A DNA stretch of 64,000 nt from Arthrobacter woluwensis (lineage in GTDB: Bacteria > Actinomycetota > Actinomycetes > Actinomycetales > Micrococcaceae): the NCBI RefSeq assembly GCF_900105345.1, contig NZ_FNSN01000003.1, positions 1-64,000 on the forward strand. The letters run 5' to 3'. Made by a program: the position numbers and the translations under genes. Positions 53,556-63,423 of this stretch are shown here, piece after piece (the first letter of the stretch is position 1; each line of letters begins with the position of its first letter). A model generated the notes under the pieces. It was not told the origin of the DNA. It did not search any database and saw only the letters and a program-made list of their open reading frames with translations.

Positions 53556-54583
53556 GCCTTACTCTTTCCAAGCGAGCTTCCCAGGATGCCCTCGGGACGC
53601 ACGACCAATACCAGGACCAGGACCACGAACGCCACGACGTCGGTCCACTGGGAACTCCCCAGCAGCACCTGTCCGTAGTTGCCGATCAGACCGATCAGCA
53701 GACCGCCCAGGAGGGCGCCGCGCACATTGCCGATGCCGCCCAGGACCGCCGCGGCGAAGGCCTTGACGCCGAGGATGAATCCGCCGTTGTACTGCACGCC
53801 GGACGGGATCTTCATGACGTAGAACAAGGCGGCCGCACCGGCCAGGACACCGCCGATCGCGAAGGTGGTGAGGATGATCTTCTCCTTGTTGACGCCCATG
53901 AGGGTCGCCGTGTCCGGGTCCTGCGCCACGGCACGGATGCCGCGGCCGGTTTTGGACTTCCGGATGAACTGGTCCGTGGCGATCATCAGGATCACCGCGG
54001 CGATGATGATCACCAGTTGCTGGGAGTCGATGATGGTGCCGAACACCTCGAAGATCGGGGTCGGACGGAACATGGTCAGCGCCGCTTCCGGGCTGGGGCC
54101 GCGCCACCAGTAGATGAGGTACTGGATGGCGAAGGAGACGCCGATGGCGGTGATGAGGAACGCCAGCCGCGGGGCTTTGCGCTGACGCAGCGGCTTGTAG
54201 GCCACACGCTCCACGACGACGGCGGTCAGAGCGGAAGCGATGATCGCCACCACAAGGGCCAACAGCAGATTGCCCACGATCGCCCAGAACGGCAGATGGG
54301 GTGCGGACGGACCGAAGTTCAGGGCGCTGAGGGTGAAGAACACCCCGTAGCAGCCGACGATGAAGACTTCGGAATGGGCGAAGTTGATGAGGTTGAGGAC
54401 GCCGTACACGAGGGTGTACCCGAGGGCCACCAGAGCGTAGATGGCGCCGAAGGTCAGGCCGTCGAACGTGGAGCTCCAGAAGTTCTGGGCCAGGGAGTCG
54501 ACGTCGAAAGTGATCCAGGTGTCGTCCGTGGGCACTGCGAGTGGCACGGCGTGGATGAGGCTGGGGATTGCTTCACTGATCAT
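53552..54583 (-). CDS. livH: Branched-chain amino acid ABC transporter permease LivH
   Basis: ATG 54583 with AGGAAGCTCCC. The 343-residue protein has about eight helices, the LivH motifs GLTFGAIYALVALGYTLVYG, GRGIRAVAQDPDTATLMGVN (coupling loop) and VLGGIGNVRGALLGGLLIG. A hairpin lies between it and the binding-protein gene, so the permease and ATPases may be made at lower level than the binding protein. Confidence 0.94.
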   Translation of the reverse strand: MISEAIPSLIHAVPLAVPTDDTWITFDVDSLAQNFWSSTFDGLTFGAIYALVALGYTLVYGVLNLINFAHSEVFIVGCYGVFFTLSALNFGPSAPHLPFWAIVGNLLLALVVAIIASALTAVVVERVAYKPLRQRKAPRLAFLITAIGVSFAIQYLIYWWRGPSPEAALTMFRPTPIFEVFGTIIDSQQLVIIIAAVILMIATDQFIRKSKTGRGIRAVAQDPDTATLMGVNKEKIILTTFAIGGVLAGAAALFYVMKIPSGVQYNGGFILGVKAFAAAVLGGIGNVRGALLGGLLIGLIGNYGQVLLGSSQWTDVVAFVVLVLVLVVRPEGILGSSLGKSKA

Positions 54584-54609
54584 GGGAGCTTCCTGAGGTG
54601 ATCAAGAGA

Positions 54610-54646
54610 AATGCTGGGGGTACAGATGGCACATACCCCCAGCATT
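54610..54646 (-). terminator. Hairpin between livK and livH (possible partial terminator)
   Basis: Perfect 13-bp stem, 54610-54622 with 54634-54646 (AATGCTGGGGGTA), 11-base loop. On the minus strand it is followed by TCTCTTGATC rather than a strong T-run. It lies 18 bases after the binding-protein stop and 27 before livH. Confidence 0.75.
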
Positions 54647-54664
54647 CTTTTGAAACTGCCGACC

Positions 54665-55897
54665 TTACTTGCCGATCACGCCGATCGGAGCGATCTTGCC
54701 GTTTTCGACCTTGTAGCCGTAGACGTCAGGAGTCGCCAGCTCGCCGGTGCCGTCCCACTTGTAGTGCTTGGACAGACCGTCGGCGTCGTAGGCCTTGACC
54801 CAGGCGAGGAGATCCGCACGGGTCTGCTTGCCGTGATCGATGCCCGACAGCAGCACGGTGGCGGCGTCGTAGCCTTCAATGGAGTAGGTGCCCGGTTCGG
54901 CGTTGGCCAGCTTCTTGTACTCGGACTCGAACGTCGGGATCAGCTCGCCGGGGATGCAGGGGCAGGTGAAGAAGGAGTTCGACGACGCGTCGCCGGCCTG
55001 CTTGATGAACTGGTCATCCTTCACGCCGTCCGGACCCACGAAGGATCCGGTGAAGCCCTTGGCCACCAGCTGCTGGTCGAAGGGCGCGGCCTCCGCGTAG
55101 TAGCCGGCGTAGTAGACCGTGTCAGCCTTCGAGTTCATGATCTTGGAGATCACCGCGGAGAAGTCCTTCTGACCGGTGACGACCTTGTCGGAGCCGACCA
55201 TCGCGGACCCGAGGGCCTGCGAGGTCTGGGTGCCCAGGCCGATGCCGTAATCGGAGTCGTCCTGGACGACGTAGACCTTCTTGGCCATCAGCTTGTCCGT
55301 GAGGAACTTCGCCGCGGCCGGGCCCTGGACGGCGTCATTGCCCAGAGCGCGGAAGAACGTGGTCCAGCCGTTCTTGGTGAGGTTCGGGTTGGTGGCGGAC
55401 GGGGTGATGTGCACCAGGCCCTTCTGCTCGAAGATGTTGCCGGTGGCCTTGGACTCGCCGGAGAACGGGAGACCGACGACGCCGATGATGTCCGACTCCG
55501 ACACGATCTGCGTCACCGGGCCGGTGGCCTTGTTCGGGTCGCCTTCCGTGTCGAACTTCTTGAACTTGACCTGGCAGTCGGGGTTGGCGGCGTTGTGCTG
55601 GTTCACGGCCAGCTGGATGCCGTTGAAGATGTTGATGCCCAGCTGGGCGTTGGGGCCGGTTTCCGCACCGGCGTAGGCGATCGTGGTGGTGGCAGGGCAC
55701 TTGCCCTTGCCATCGCCGGCCGGGAGCACCGCGGCGGCGGGGACATCCACCTTCGAGATCGCGGGGATGTTCACCTTGCTTCCATCGCCACCTGAGGTGG
55801 CCGTGGAGCCCGAGCCGCTCTGGTTGGCGCAGCCGGACATCACCATGCCGAGTGCCACCGCCGTAGCCATGACTGAGAGGGCTTTCTTCCTGTACAT
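54665..55897 (-). CDS. livK: Branched-chain amino acid ABC transporter substrate-binding lipoprotein
   Basis: ATG 55897 with GGAGG 6 bases upstream. The 410-residue protein has a lipoprotein signal with lipobox MSGC (Cys23), a Gly/Ser linker and a type I periplasmic binding fold: TIAYAGAETGPNAQLGINIF, VVGLPFSGESKATGNIFEQK, VYVVQDDSDYGIGLG. It delivers leucine, isoleucine, valine or related compounds to LivHM. First gene of the operon livKHMGF. Confidence 0.92.
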   Translation of the reverse strand: MYRKKALSVMATAVALGMVMSGCANQSGSGSTATSGGDGSKVNIPAISKVDVPAAAVLPAGDGKGKCPATTTIAYAGAETGPNAQLGINIFNGIQLAVNQHNAANPDCQVKFKKFDTEGDPNKATGPVTQIVSESDIIGVVGLPFSGESKATGNIFEQKGLVHITPSATNPNLTKNGWTTFFRALGNDAVQGPAAAKFLTDKLMAKKVYVVQDDSDYGIGLGTQTSQALGSAMVGSDKVVTGQKDFSAVISKIMNSKADTVYYAGYYAEAAPFDQQLVAKGFTGSFVGPDGVKDDQFIKQAGDASSNSFFTCPCIPGELIPTFESEYKKLANAEPGTYSIEGYDAATVLLSGIDHGKQTRADLLAWVKAYDADGLSKHYKWDGTGELATPDVYGYKVENGKIAPIGVIGK

Positions 55898-56360
55898 AAG
55901 TGGCCTCCGCGCCAAATCAGGGTCTGATCCATGCACCCGCGGCGGTGTTGCCGCGAGCACTTCCAAGAGAGTACTCCCAGGAATGTGACATAGGCCACAC
56001 TTTGGCGTCAGGGTTTGATAACGAATACGTCGCCCCACCAGCCAAAACCCCGTGGGGCCTCAGCCAGGGACGCCAGAGCGCCCCGTCCAGGAGGTTCGCG
56101 GCCGCCGTCGAGCCTGACCATCGGGGCTCCGGTCCGCCACGCGACGGAAGGAGAACGATGAAGCGCGGCACCCCCTTTCGTGGTGTGCCGCACCCGCTGA
56201 AGTGAGCGTAGGGCTCGCGGAACGGCGCTTGGATTCGGGGAGATCACTTTCGTGTAAAGAGTCGGTTACGCCGCCTGGTGTATGGCGGGGTTCCCTCGAC
56301 AGTGGTCCGGCGCCCGCAACCCGTCGAGTTCTCCGGAACAGCGCTTTGTAAGCTGACTGC
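55898..56360. other. Divergent intergenic region, no gene
   Basis: 463 bases between livK and the rightward MFS gene. No convincing coding frame. A weak dyad (GCGGCACC...GGTGTGCCGC, around 56164-56193) could be a terminator or operator. The livK leader of about 100 bases shows nothing I can name as a riboswitch. Confidence 0.4.
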
Positions 56361-57662
56361 ATGAACGACGACGGCCGCCGTACCGGCCCTGCCCAGGCCG
56401 GTCGTCCGCCGGGGGCATTCAGTATCCGGGCGTTCCGGCTCTTCTGGAGCGCAACGACCCTCCGCGCCGTCGGCAGCTCGATCGCAGGAGTCGCCTTCCA
56501 GGTCCTGATCGTCACGGTCATCGCCGCCACGCCGTTCCAGATCGGAATCCTGAGCGCCCTCAGCGTCGTCCCGTATCTCTTCCTCGGCTTGATCATCGGC
56601 GCTCTGATGGATCGCTGGAATCGTCAGCGGACCTTGATCCTGACCAGCGTCGGCCGGGCGGTGGTCCTTGCTGCCGTTCCCGTTCTGCTTCTCTGCGACG
56701 CACTCAGCTTCTGGACCCTCGCGGCCGTGGTCCTCGCACTGGGTGTCCTGACCCTGTTCGCCCATTCCGCGGAGCAGCCGCTTCTGCCGCATCTGGTCCC
56801 TCGGTCCTTGCTGGTGTCGGCAAACGCACGCCTCGGGCAGAGCGAGACCGTGGCGGGCACTGCCGGGCCGGCCCTCGGCGGAGCACTGTTCACTCTCCTC
56901 GGGGCCCCGGTCCTCTTCGCCTTCGAGTCGGTGATGCACGCGGTCTCCGCCGTGCTGCAGGCGCAGATCAAGGTCACCGAGGCCGCCCCTCCGCCACGCC
57001 CGCAAGGCAGGCACATCGGTCACGACATCGCAGAAGGCCTGCGCTTCACCTACGGCCACAGGACCCTGCGACCGCTCGCGCTCTCGGTGCACACGTGGTT
57101 CCTCGGGAACAGCATCGTCGCCACGGTCTTCGCCGTGTTCGTGCTGCGCGACCTCGCTCTGCCCGCATGGGCGCTGGGTGTCGCCCTGGCGTTCGGTGGC
57201 GTCGGCGGCTTCCTCGGAGCAGTGCTCGCCCCTTCGATCGGCGCACGGATCGGCGCGGGCCGGGCCATCCTTCTGGGCCGCTCTCTCGTCGTCGTCCCCT
57301 GGGCAGTCCTGGCGCTCGTTCCGTTGGGACCGTCCGGCGATCCTTCCGGGCCCATCGCCCTCACCGCAGCCGCTCAATTCCTGTACGGCCTGTCCATGGG
57401 AATCGAGGACGCCAACGACATCTCGTACCGTCAGGCGGCCGCACCCGACGAGGTTCAGGGCCGGATGAACGCGACCATCCGCACCACCAACCGCGTCGTC
57501 TTCTTCTTCGGCGCCCTGGCCGCAGGAGGACTCGCGACGTGGCTCGGGTACCAGGTCAGTCTCGGTCTGGCGGCGCTGGTGTTCCTGATCGCCGCGCTGA
57601 TCGTCGCCTTCTCACCCCTGCGCGGTGCCCGCCACGAAGATTTCTCGCGAACGGCGGCCTGA
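56361..57662 (+). CDS. MFS transporter (EntS-like, MFS_3 branch)
   Basis: ATG 56361. The 433-residue protein starts FSIRAFRLFWSATTLRAVGS, typical of the EntS/MFS_3 group of exporters, and has the loop signature GLIIGALMDRWNRQRTLI. Helix 5 and 6 region has SETVAGTAGPALGGALFT. These proteins export siderophores, macrolides or other small molecules. No biosynthetic gene is next to it, so substrate is unknown. Confidence 0.82.
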   Translation: MNDDGRRTGPAQAGRPPGAFSIRAFRLFWSATTLRAVGSSIAGVAFQVLIVTVIAATPFQIGILSALSVVPYLFLGLIIGALMDRWNRQRTLILTSVGRAVVLAAVPVLLLCDALSFWTLAAVVLALGVLTLFAHSAEQPLLPHLVPRSLLVSANARLGQSETVAGTAGPALGGALFTLLGAPVLFAFESVMHAVSAVLQAQIKVTEAAPPPRPQGRHIGHDIAEGLRFTYGHRTLRPLALSVHTWFLGNSIVATVFAVFVLRDLALPAWALGVALAFGGVGGFLGAVLAPSIGARIGAGRAILLGRSLVVVPWAVLALVPLGPSGDPSGPIALTAAAQFLYGLSMGIEDANDISYRQAAAPDEVQGRMNATIRTTNRVVFFFGALAAGGLATWLGYQVSLGLAALVFLIAALIVAFSPLRGARHEDFSRTAA

Positions 57663-57743
57663 GCAGATCCTTCACCGACTCGGATGCGCCTGCCACGACG
57701 CCCTCGGCAGCTCGGGTGTGCACGGCCCTCGCCACAAGTCCCC

Positions 57744-58667
57744 TCACTCCCCGGGCAGCGCCACCAGGTGGCCGCCTCCGACGTCCCGCAGTTCGCGGCG
57801 AGGTCCCCCGGGAACGTCCCAGGAACGGTCGCTGCCCCGCCGACGTCGCTGCCCGCGCTCCCGCGGGCTCACGATCGGCACCGCGTCCAGCAGCTCCCGC
57901 GTGTACGGGTGGCGTGGGTCGTCGAAGATCTGCTCGCGGCTCCCCTGCTCCACGATGGCCCCGCGATACATGATCGCCACGGAGGTGCACATGTGCTCCA
58001 CCACGCTCAGATCGTGCGAGATGAACAGGAAGGATGTCCTCCGCTCTTCCCGCAGATCGCAGAGGAGGTTCACGATCTGCCCCTGAACCGAGACGTCGAG
58101 AGCCGAGACCGGCTCGTCCGCCACGACGAACTCGGGCTGCAGCGCCATCGCCCGCGCGATGACGATCCGCTGGCGCTGCCCACCAGAGAACTCATGCGGG
58201 TAGCGGTCCAGGGCGTCAGCGCCCATTCCGCACTGTTCCAGCACCTCGATGACCCGCTGCCGTTCGTCGTCGCGGGACGCCAGCCCGTGGGTCCGCATCG
58301 GCTCGCCGATGGCCGTGACGATGCGCAGCCGCGGGTTCAGCGCCCCGAAAGGGTCCTGGAACACGTATTGCATCCGCCGCCGGAGTCCACGGAGTTCGGA
58401 GCGCGGCAGGTCCAGGATCTCCTGCCCGCGGAACCGCACGGAACCGGCATCCGGCTCGTGCATCCGCAGGACGGCCTGGCCCAGGGTCGTCTTGCCGCTG
58501 CCCGACTCACCGACCAGTCCGAACATCTCCCCCTCACGGATGCTCAGGTTCACGCCGTCCACGGCACGCACGGCCTCCCGTGGAGCCCGACGCCCGCCGC
58601 CTCGTGCGCGGAACTCCTTCACGACGTCGCGCGCTTCGAGCAGCACCGGCGCGGCATTCCCCGTCAC
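57744..58667 (-). CDS. Oligopeptide ABC transporter ATPase (DppF-like)
   Basis: GTG 58667 overlaps the upstream gene (GTGA). The 307-residue protein has GESGSGKTTLGQAVLRM (Walker A), FSGGQRQRIVIARAMALQPE (signature), VVADEPVSALDVSVQ (Walker B) and FISHDLSVVEHMC. The C-terminal peptide-ABC domain (HPYTRELLDAVP) is present with no CxxxCxxxxxC iron-sulfur-like cluster. Last gene of the five-gene peptide transporter operon. Confidence 0.93.
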   Translation of the reverse strand: MTGNAAPVLLEARDVVKEFRARGGGRRAPREAVRAVDGVNLSIREGEMFGLVGESGSGKTTLGQAVLRMHEPDAGSVRFRGQEILDLPRSELRGLRRRMQYVFQDPFGALNPRLRIVTAIGEPMRTHGLASRDDERQRVIEVLEQCGMGADALDRYPHEFSGGQRQRIVIARAMALQPEFVVADEPVSALDVSVQGQIVNLLCDLREERRTSFLFISHDLSVVEHMCTSVAIMYRGAIVEQGSREQIFDDPRHPYTRELLDAVPIVSPRERGQRRRRGSDRSWDVPGGPRRELRDVGGGHLVALPGE

Positions 58668-59545
58668 GCGTTCACCCCCGCCGCCTCATGACCGTGCGCG
58701 GCCAGCCGGCGCACGTCTTCCGGGATCGTGGGCAGGCGATCCAGCCGCTGTCCCAGCAGTGGGCGGGCGTCGAGCAGCGCCTCCGTGTATGGGTGTTGCG
58801 GCTGTTCGAAGATGCTGAACACGTCTCCTCGTTCCACGGTCCGTCCGCCGTACATGACGAGCACCGAATCGGCGACCTCGGCGATGACGCCCAGATCGTG
58901 CGTGATGAACAGCATGGCCATCCCGGTCTCGTCGCGAAGCTCCAGCAGCAGGTCGAGGATCTGGGCCTGAACGGTGACGTCCAGCGCCGTCGTCGGCTCA
59001 TCCGCGATGAGCAGCCGCGGTCCGCAGCAGAGCGCGACGGCGATCATCACCCGCTGCTGCATCCCGCCGGACAGCTCATGAGGATAGGAGCTCATGATCC
59101 GCTCCGCAGCGGGAAGGCCCACCCGGCGGAGCCATTCCACCGAGCGATCACGGGCCTCGGCCCGCGAGACGGACTCGTGAGCCCGGATCGTCTCGCTCAG
59201 CTGCCGGCCGATCGTGAAGACCGGGTTGAGGGAACGGGCGGGCTCCTGGAAGATCATCCCGACCTCGCCGCCCCGGACACGCTGCAAGGCGGTGCGCCGC
59301 AGCGTGAGGACGTCGGCGCCGTCGAACAGCACCTGACCGCCGGAGATCTCCCCCGGTTCGTCCACGAGCTTCAGGAGCGAAAGCGCGGTGAGGCTCTTGC
59401 CGGAACCGGACTCCCCCACGATGCCGAGGACCTCTCCCGGGCTGATCTCGAAGCCGACGCGGTCCACCACCACGCGGTGGCCACCGCCCTCAGCCGGGAA
59501 GCGCACACTGAGATCCTTCACCTGGACCAGGGGCTCGGTCGCCAC
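58664..59545 (-). CDS. Oligopeptide ABC transporter ATPase (DppD-like)
   Basis: GTG 59545 is chosen because GGGGAGG lies 8 bases upstream; GTG 59554 overlaps that site. The 293-residue protein has GESGSGKSLTALSLLKL, HELSGGMQQRVMIAVALCCG, LLIADEPTTALDVTVQ and FITHDLGVIAEVADSVLVMY, then QHPYTEALLDA. It pairs with the next ATPase to power the permease. Confidence 0.93.
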   Translation of the reverse strand: MATEPLVQVKDLSVRFPAEGGGHRVVVDRVGFEISPGEVLGIVGESGSGKSLTALSLLKLVDEPGEISGGQVLFDGADVLTLRRTALQRVRGGEVGMIFQEPARSLNPVFTIGRQLSETIRAHESVSRAEARDRSVEWLRRVGLPAAERIMSSYPHELSGGMQQRVMIAVALCCGPRLLIADEPTTALDVTVQAQILDLLLELRDETGMAMLFITHDLGVIAEVADSVLVMYGGRTVERGDVFSIFEQPQHPYTEALLDARPLLGQRLDRLPTIPEDVRRLAAHGHEAAGVNA

Positions 59546-59550
59546 GGCGG

Positions 59551-60501
59551 TCACCTCCCCATCCTGGGATCGAGGACGTCCCGCAGGCGGTCGCCGCGGA
59601 CGTTGATCGCCGCCACCGTGATCAGGAGCGCGACGCCGGGCGGCACCCACAGCCACCAGTGCTGCTGGAAGTCGATCAGGTTGTTGGCGGCGTTGATCAT
59701 GTTCCCCCAGGAGGCATTGGGCGGGACGACGCCGAGCCCCAGAAAGCTCAGCGCGGACTCACTGAGGATCCCCGACGCCGTGCTCAGGGTGGCCACGACG
59801 ATCAGCAGCGGCATGACGTTCGGAAGGAGGTGACGGAACTGGCGCGAAGCGGCGCTCAGGCCCAGCACCTCCGCCGCCCGCATGTACGGGGCCTCGCGCA
59901 GGGACAGTACCTGTCCACGGATCAGGCGGGCCAGCGACGGCCAGCCGATCACGCTGAGCAGGACCATCACAATGTAGATCCGCGACTCGGGCGCGACCTT
60001 CAGCTCCGAGAGCACGGCCGCCATCACGATGAGCAGCGGCAGGCCCGGAATGGACATGAGGAGGTCCGCGAACCGCATGATGAGCGTGTCGACGATCCCG
60101 CCGTAGTACCCCGCCACGAGGCCGAGCACGGCGCCGAGGATCAGGGACAGCAGCATCGAGGCGACCCCGATCGTGAGCGAGATCCGTCCCGCGAGCATGA
60201 GCCTCGTCAGGACGTCCCTGCCGTACTCATCGGTGCCCAGCCAGTGGTTCGACGCCGGTCCGTGCTCGGCGATGCGCAGGTTGATCTCCTCGCCGGTGTA
60301 GCCCGTGAGCAAGGGTCCGAGGAAACTGAAGAGCAGCATGAAGACGAGCAGGCCGATGCTGATGCTCGCGGCCGGGATCCGCAGCAGGCGGCGGAGCTCC
60401 GCCGCACTCCTGCTCGAGGGCGCCGTGCCGTTGGTCGAGGGCGGGCCTTCTGCCGAAATCCCTGCGCCTCTGGTCGAAAGCTCTGTGTCGATATGGCTCA
60501 T
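59551..60501 (-). CDS. Oligopeptide ABC transporter permease (DppC-like)
   Basis: ATG 60501 overlaps the first permease (ATGA). The 316-residue protein has an N-terminal extension of about 40 residues, helix 1, a periplasmic loop containing HWLGTDEYGRDVLTRLMLAG (hallmark of OppC/DppC) and the coupling loop EAPYMRAAEVLGLSAASRQF. About six helices in all. Confidence 0.93.
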   Translation of the reverse strand: MSHIDTELSTRGAGISAEGPPSTNGTAPSSRSAAELRRLLRIPAASISIGLLVFMLLFSFLGPLLTGYTGEEINLRIAEHGPASNHWLGTDEYGRDVLTRLMLAGRISLTIGVASMLLSLILGAVLGLVAGYYGGIVDTLIMRFADLLMSIPGLPLLIVMAAVLSELKVAPESRIYIVMVLLSVIGWPSLARLIRGQVLSLREAPYMRAAEVLGLSAASRQFRHLLPNVMPLLIVVATLSTASGILSESALSFLGLGVVPPNASWGNMINAANNLIDFQQHWWLWVPPGVALLITVAAINVRGDRLRDVLDPRMGR

Positions 60502-61472
60502 GCCGCCCTCCTCGACCCGAGAAGGCGCACCCGGGGATCCGCGACGGCATAGAGCACGTCGGCCAGGAAGCTGCCCAGGATCGTGAGGAACGCCAGGAGC
60601 ATGGTGACGGTCATGAGCACCGCGTAGTCGCGCGTCTGCACCGATTCGAGCTGGATCCGCCCGACACCCGGCCAGTTGAAGATCTGTTCCGTGATGATGG
60701 CCCCGGAGAACAGCGCCGGAAGCTCGAAAGCCAGGAGCGTGATCGCGGGCAGCAAGGCATTGCGCAGCGCATGGGAGAACACCACGCTGCGCTCCCGCAA
60801 GCCCTTCGCCCGGGCCGTGCGGATGAAGTCCGCGTGCAGCGCCTCCAGCATCCCGCTGCGGAAGTAACGGGTGAGCGCACCGGCCCCGAGGAAGGTGAGG
60901 ATGCCGACCGGGAGCACCATGTGCCGGGCGATCTCCAGGAGCTGGGCGAAGCCATCGGAGGAACTCGCGGTGTCGAGCATGCCGCCCGTCGGCAGCCACC
61001 GGAGATCGACCGCGAAGACCTTGATCGCGAGCAGACCGATGAAGAACGACGGCACCGACAGGGAGGCGAACAGTCCCGCGGTCACGAGCCGGTCGAACCA
61101 GGAGTACTGCCGGGTCGCCGAGAGCACGCCGCACACCAGGGCGATCGCCCAGGTCAGCACGAATCCCGCGAAGGCGATCACGAAGGAGTTTCCGATCAGC
61201 GGCCCGAGGAGTTCCGTCACCGGGCGGTTGTACACCAGGGAGTACCCGAACTCGCCGCGCAGCATGTTGCCCAGCCAGATGAAGTACCGCACCGGCACCG
61301 GCTGATCCAGGCCGTTCAGGGCGCGGAGCTCGGCCTTGCGCTGCGGCGTGAGCTGGCGGTTCGAGCTGAAGTAGTCGCCCGGCATGAGGGCGAAGAGGAA
61401 GAACACCAGGATGGAGACACCGAACAGCAGCAGTGCCATCAGTCCCAGTCTCTTGAGGACGTAGCGGGTCAT
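60498..61472 (-). CDS. Oligopeptide ABC transporter permease (DppB-like)
   Basis: ATG 61472. The 324-residue protein starts YVLKRLGLMALLLFGVSILV, typical of DppB/OppB, and has the coupling loop HADFIRTARAKGLRERSVVF and a C-terminal EQIFNWPGVGRIQLESVQTRD. It follows the binding-protein gene by 36 bases. Confidence 0.93.
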   Translation of the reverse strand: MTRYVLKRLGLMALLLFGVSILVFFLFALMPGDYFSSNRQLTPQRKAELRALNGLDQPVPVRYFIWLGNMLRGEFGYSLVYNRPVTELLGPLIGNSFVIAFAGFVLTWAIALVCGVLSATRQYSWFDRLVTAGLFASLSVPSFFIGLLAIKVFAVDLRWLPTGGMLDTASSSDGFAQLLEIARHMVLPVGILTFLGAGALTRYFRSGMLEALHADFIRTARAKGLRERSVVFSHALRNALLPAITLLAFELPALFSGAIITEQIFNWPGVGRIQLESVQTRDYAVLMTVTMLLAFLTILGSFLADVLYAVADPRVRLLGSRRAA

Positions 61473-61508
61473 GGGAACCGTTCGTAGGGGTGACGGACGA
61501 CGCCGGGG

Positions 61509-63224
61509 CTAGCCCGCGATCTTCAGCTTCGCCAGGGCGAGGGCCGCTTCGTCGCTGCCGGTCGTGTACAGCTCGCCGTTCTGGATGCGGGCGTTCCAGG
61601 CCGACAGGGACTTGCGGTAGTCGAGCAGGATGATCGGCGGGTCCTGGCTGAGCTTCTGGTACAGCTCGGTGTAGATCTTCTGCCGGGCCGCCCGGTCGAA
61701 GGTCGAGACGCCCTTCTTGATCAAGGCGGTCACCTGCGGGTTGGAGTACCCGGTGACATTGATCGCGGGATCAGTGGTCCCGAACTCGGACACGGCGTCG
61801 TTGGGGTCGCTCAGACCGTTGCTGCGGAAGCCTGCGAGGTCGTAGTCCCCGTTGTTGAGGCGGTCGAATGCCGTGTTCGAGTCGAGCACCTCCGGCACGA
61901 AGTCGATTCCGAGGTCCTTGTAGTCCTTCTTCGCGATCGGGATCACCGGATCGTCCTGCTTGGTGGTGATGTAGGACAGGGTGAGCTTCTTTCCGTCCTT
62001 CTCCCGCGTGCCGCCGGCCTGAGTCTTCCAGCCGGCCTCGTCGAGCAGCTGCCCCGCCTTCTTCGCGTCGAAGCCGTAGGAGGTCACGCCGTCGTTCGTG
62101 TAGGACCACTGGGTCGGGGCGGCGAAGACGTCCGCCACCTGTCCCAGCCCCTTGAACTTGGCGTCCACGATCTGCTGCCGGTCCAGGCCGTAGTACAGCG
62201 CCTGACGGACCTTGGTGTCGGCGAGCGCCGGCTTCTTGTTGTTCACCCAGATGGCGCCGTAGTCGGAGACCACCCGGGCGCGGATGTTGGCGAAGCCGAG
62301 CCCTTGCAGCTCCTTGAGGGTCGCCGGGTCACTGCCGAAGCCGCCGTGGTCGATGTCGCCGTTCTGGAAGTTCTGCAGAGCGGAGTCGCTGGAGACCACC
62401 TTGAAGATCACCCGCGCGATGGAGGGCTTGCCGTTGTAGTAGTGCTCATTGGCCCGGTACCGGATCTCCTGGCCCTCCACGTACTGTTCCAGGGCGTAGG
62501 GGCCGGCGCCGAGGGGCTTGGAGTAGAGGCTCTTGAGGTAGTCGAGCTTCCCCTTGACGTAGCCCTTGCCGTAGTAGGCCTTCGAGATCACCGGGCCGCC
62601 GAGGGTGCGCAGGGCGAGCGGGTTCGGTTTCTGGGTGACGATGCGGATCGTCGTCGGGTCCACCACCGTGATCCCGGACAGCGAGCTTGCGGAGCCCTTG
62701 CGGAACTCCTTGGTGCCGTCGATGACGATGTCGGAGAAGTCCACGCCCCCGGCGTAGGCGGGATCGTTGAGCAAGGTCAGCGTGAACGCGACGTCCTCGG
62801 CCGTGAGGGGCGAGCCGTCGCTGAAGGTCAGCCCCTTGCGCAGGTGGAAGGTGTAGCTGAGATTGTCGGAGGACACCTCCCATTTCTCAGCCAGATCCGG
62901 CACGGGCTCGCCCGCGTCATTGAACACCACGAGGGAGGCGAAGATCGGCTGCACCGCGTTCCCGTCCCAGCCGTTGTCATAGAAACCGGGGAGGAACACG
63001 CCACCCGGCTTGTTGATGGTGGTGACGAACGAATCCTTGCGCTGGGTGGCGGCGGCCGGGCTCTTCCCCGGGTCGGAGGCCTTGTAGAACTCGTCCTTCA
63101 GCTTGCTCAGGTCCGCCTTCTCCGTGCCCGGGTCAGACTCGACGGCCGGGGCGCAGGCGCCGAGGAAAAGAGCACCTGCGAGCAGTCCCGCGATGGCTGC
63201 GACCGGCTTCTTGATGAGCGTCAT
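61509..63224 (-). CDS. Family 5 extracellular solute-binding lipoprotein (peptide)
   Basis: ATG 63224 with AGAAGGG 9 bases upstream. The 571-residue protein has a lipoprotein signal with LGAC (Cys24) and the SBP_bac_5 pattern (YTFHLRKGLTFSDGSPLTAEDVAFTL split over two lines of the fold; GPYALEQYVEGQEIRYRANE; VRQALYYGLDRQQIVD). It captures peptides or other compounds such as nickel or sugars. First gene of the operon with DppBCDF-like partners; the upstream gap toward the MerR gene contains its promoter. Confidence 0.92.
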   Translation of the reverse strand: MTLIKKPVAAIAGLLAGALFLGACAPAVESDPGTEKADLSKLKDEFYKASDPGKSPAAATQRKDSFVTTINKPGGVFLPGFYDNGWDGNAVQPIFASLVVFNDAGEPVPDLAEKWEVSSDNLSYTFHLRKGLTFSDGSPLTAEDVAFTLTLLNDPAYAGGVDFSDIVIDGTKEFRKGSASSLSGITVVDPTTIRIVTQKPNPLALRTLGGPVISKAYYGKGYVKGKLDYLKSLYSKPLGAGPYALEQYVEGQEIRYRANEHYYNGKPSIARVIFKVVSSDSALQNFQNGDIDHGGFGSDPATLKELQGLGFANIRARVVSDYGAIWVNNKKPALADTKVRQALYYGLDRQQIVDAKFKGLGQVADVFAAPTQWSYTNDGVTSYGFDAKKAGQLLDEAGWKTQAGGTREKDGKKLTLSYITTKQDDPVIPIAKKDYKDLGIDFVPEVLDSNTAFDRLNNGDYDLAGFRSNGLSDPNDAVSEFGTTDPAINVTGYSNPQVTALIKKGVSTFDRAARQKIYTELYQKLSQDPPIILLDYRKSLSAWNARIQNGELYTTGSDEAALALAKLKIAG

Positions 63225-63423
63225 TCTGAGACCCTTCTGGGGGCAGGAGGAATCCACAGGCGGATTGGTGATGTCCCTGTGAACGAATACCCGCACAGCC
63301 TAAGCAGGCCTCGGAAATCTCTGAAAGTGATGTTTCACGTGGTGAACGAATAAGAAGCCCGGTTGAAAAAGAAGTCGATATGAGAACCGTCAGGTTCATG
63401 ATTCGTCACACTGGCCAGACGAT

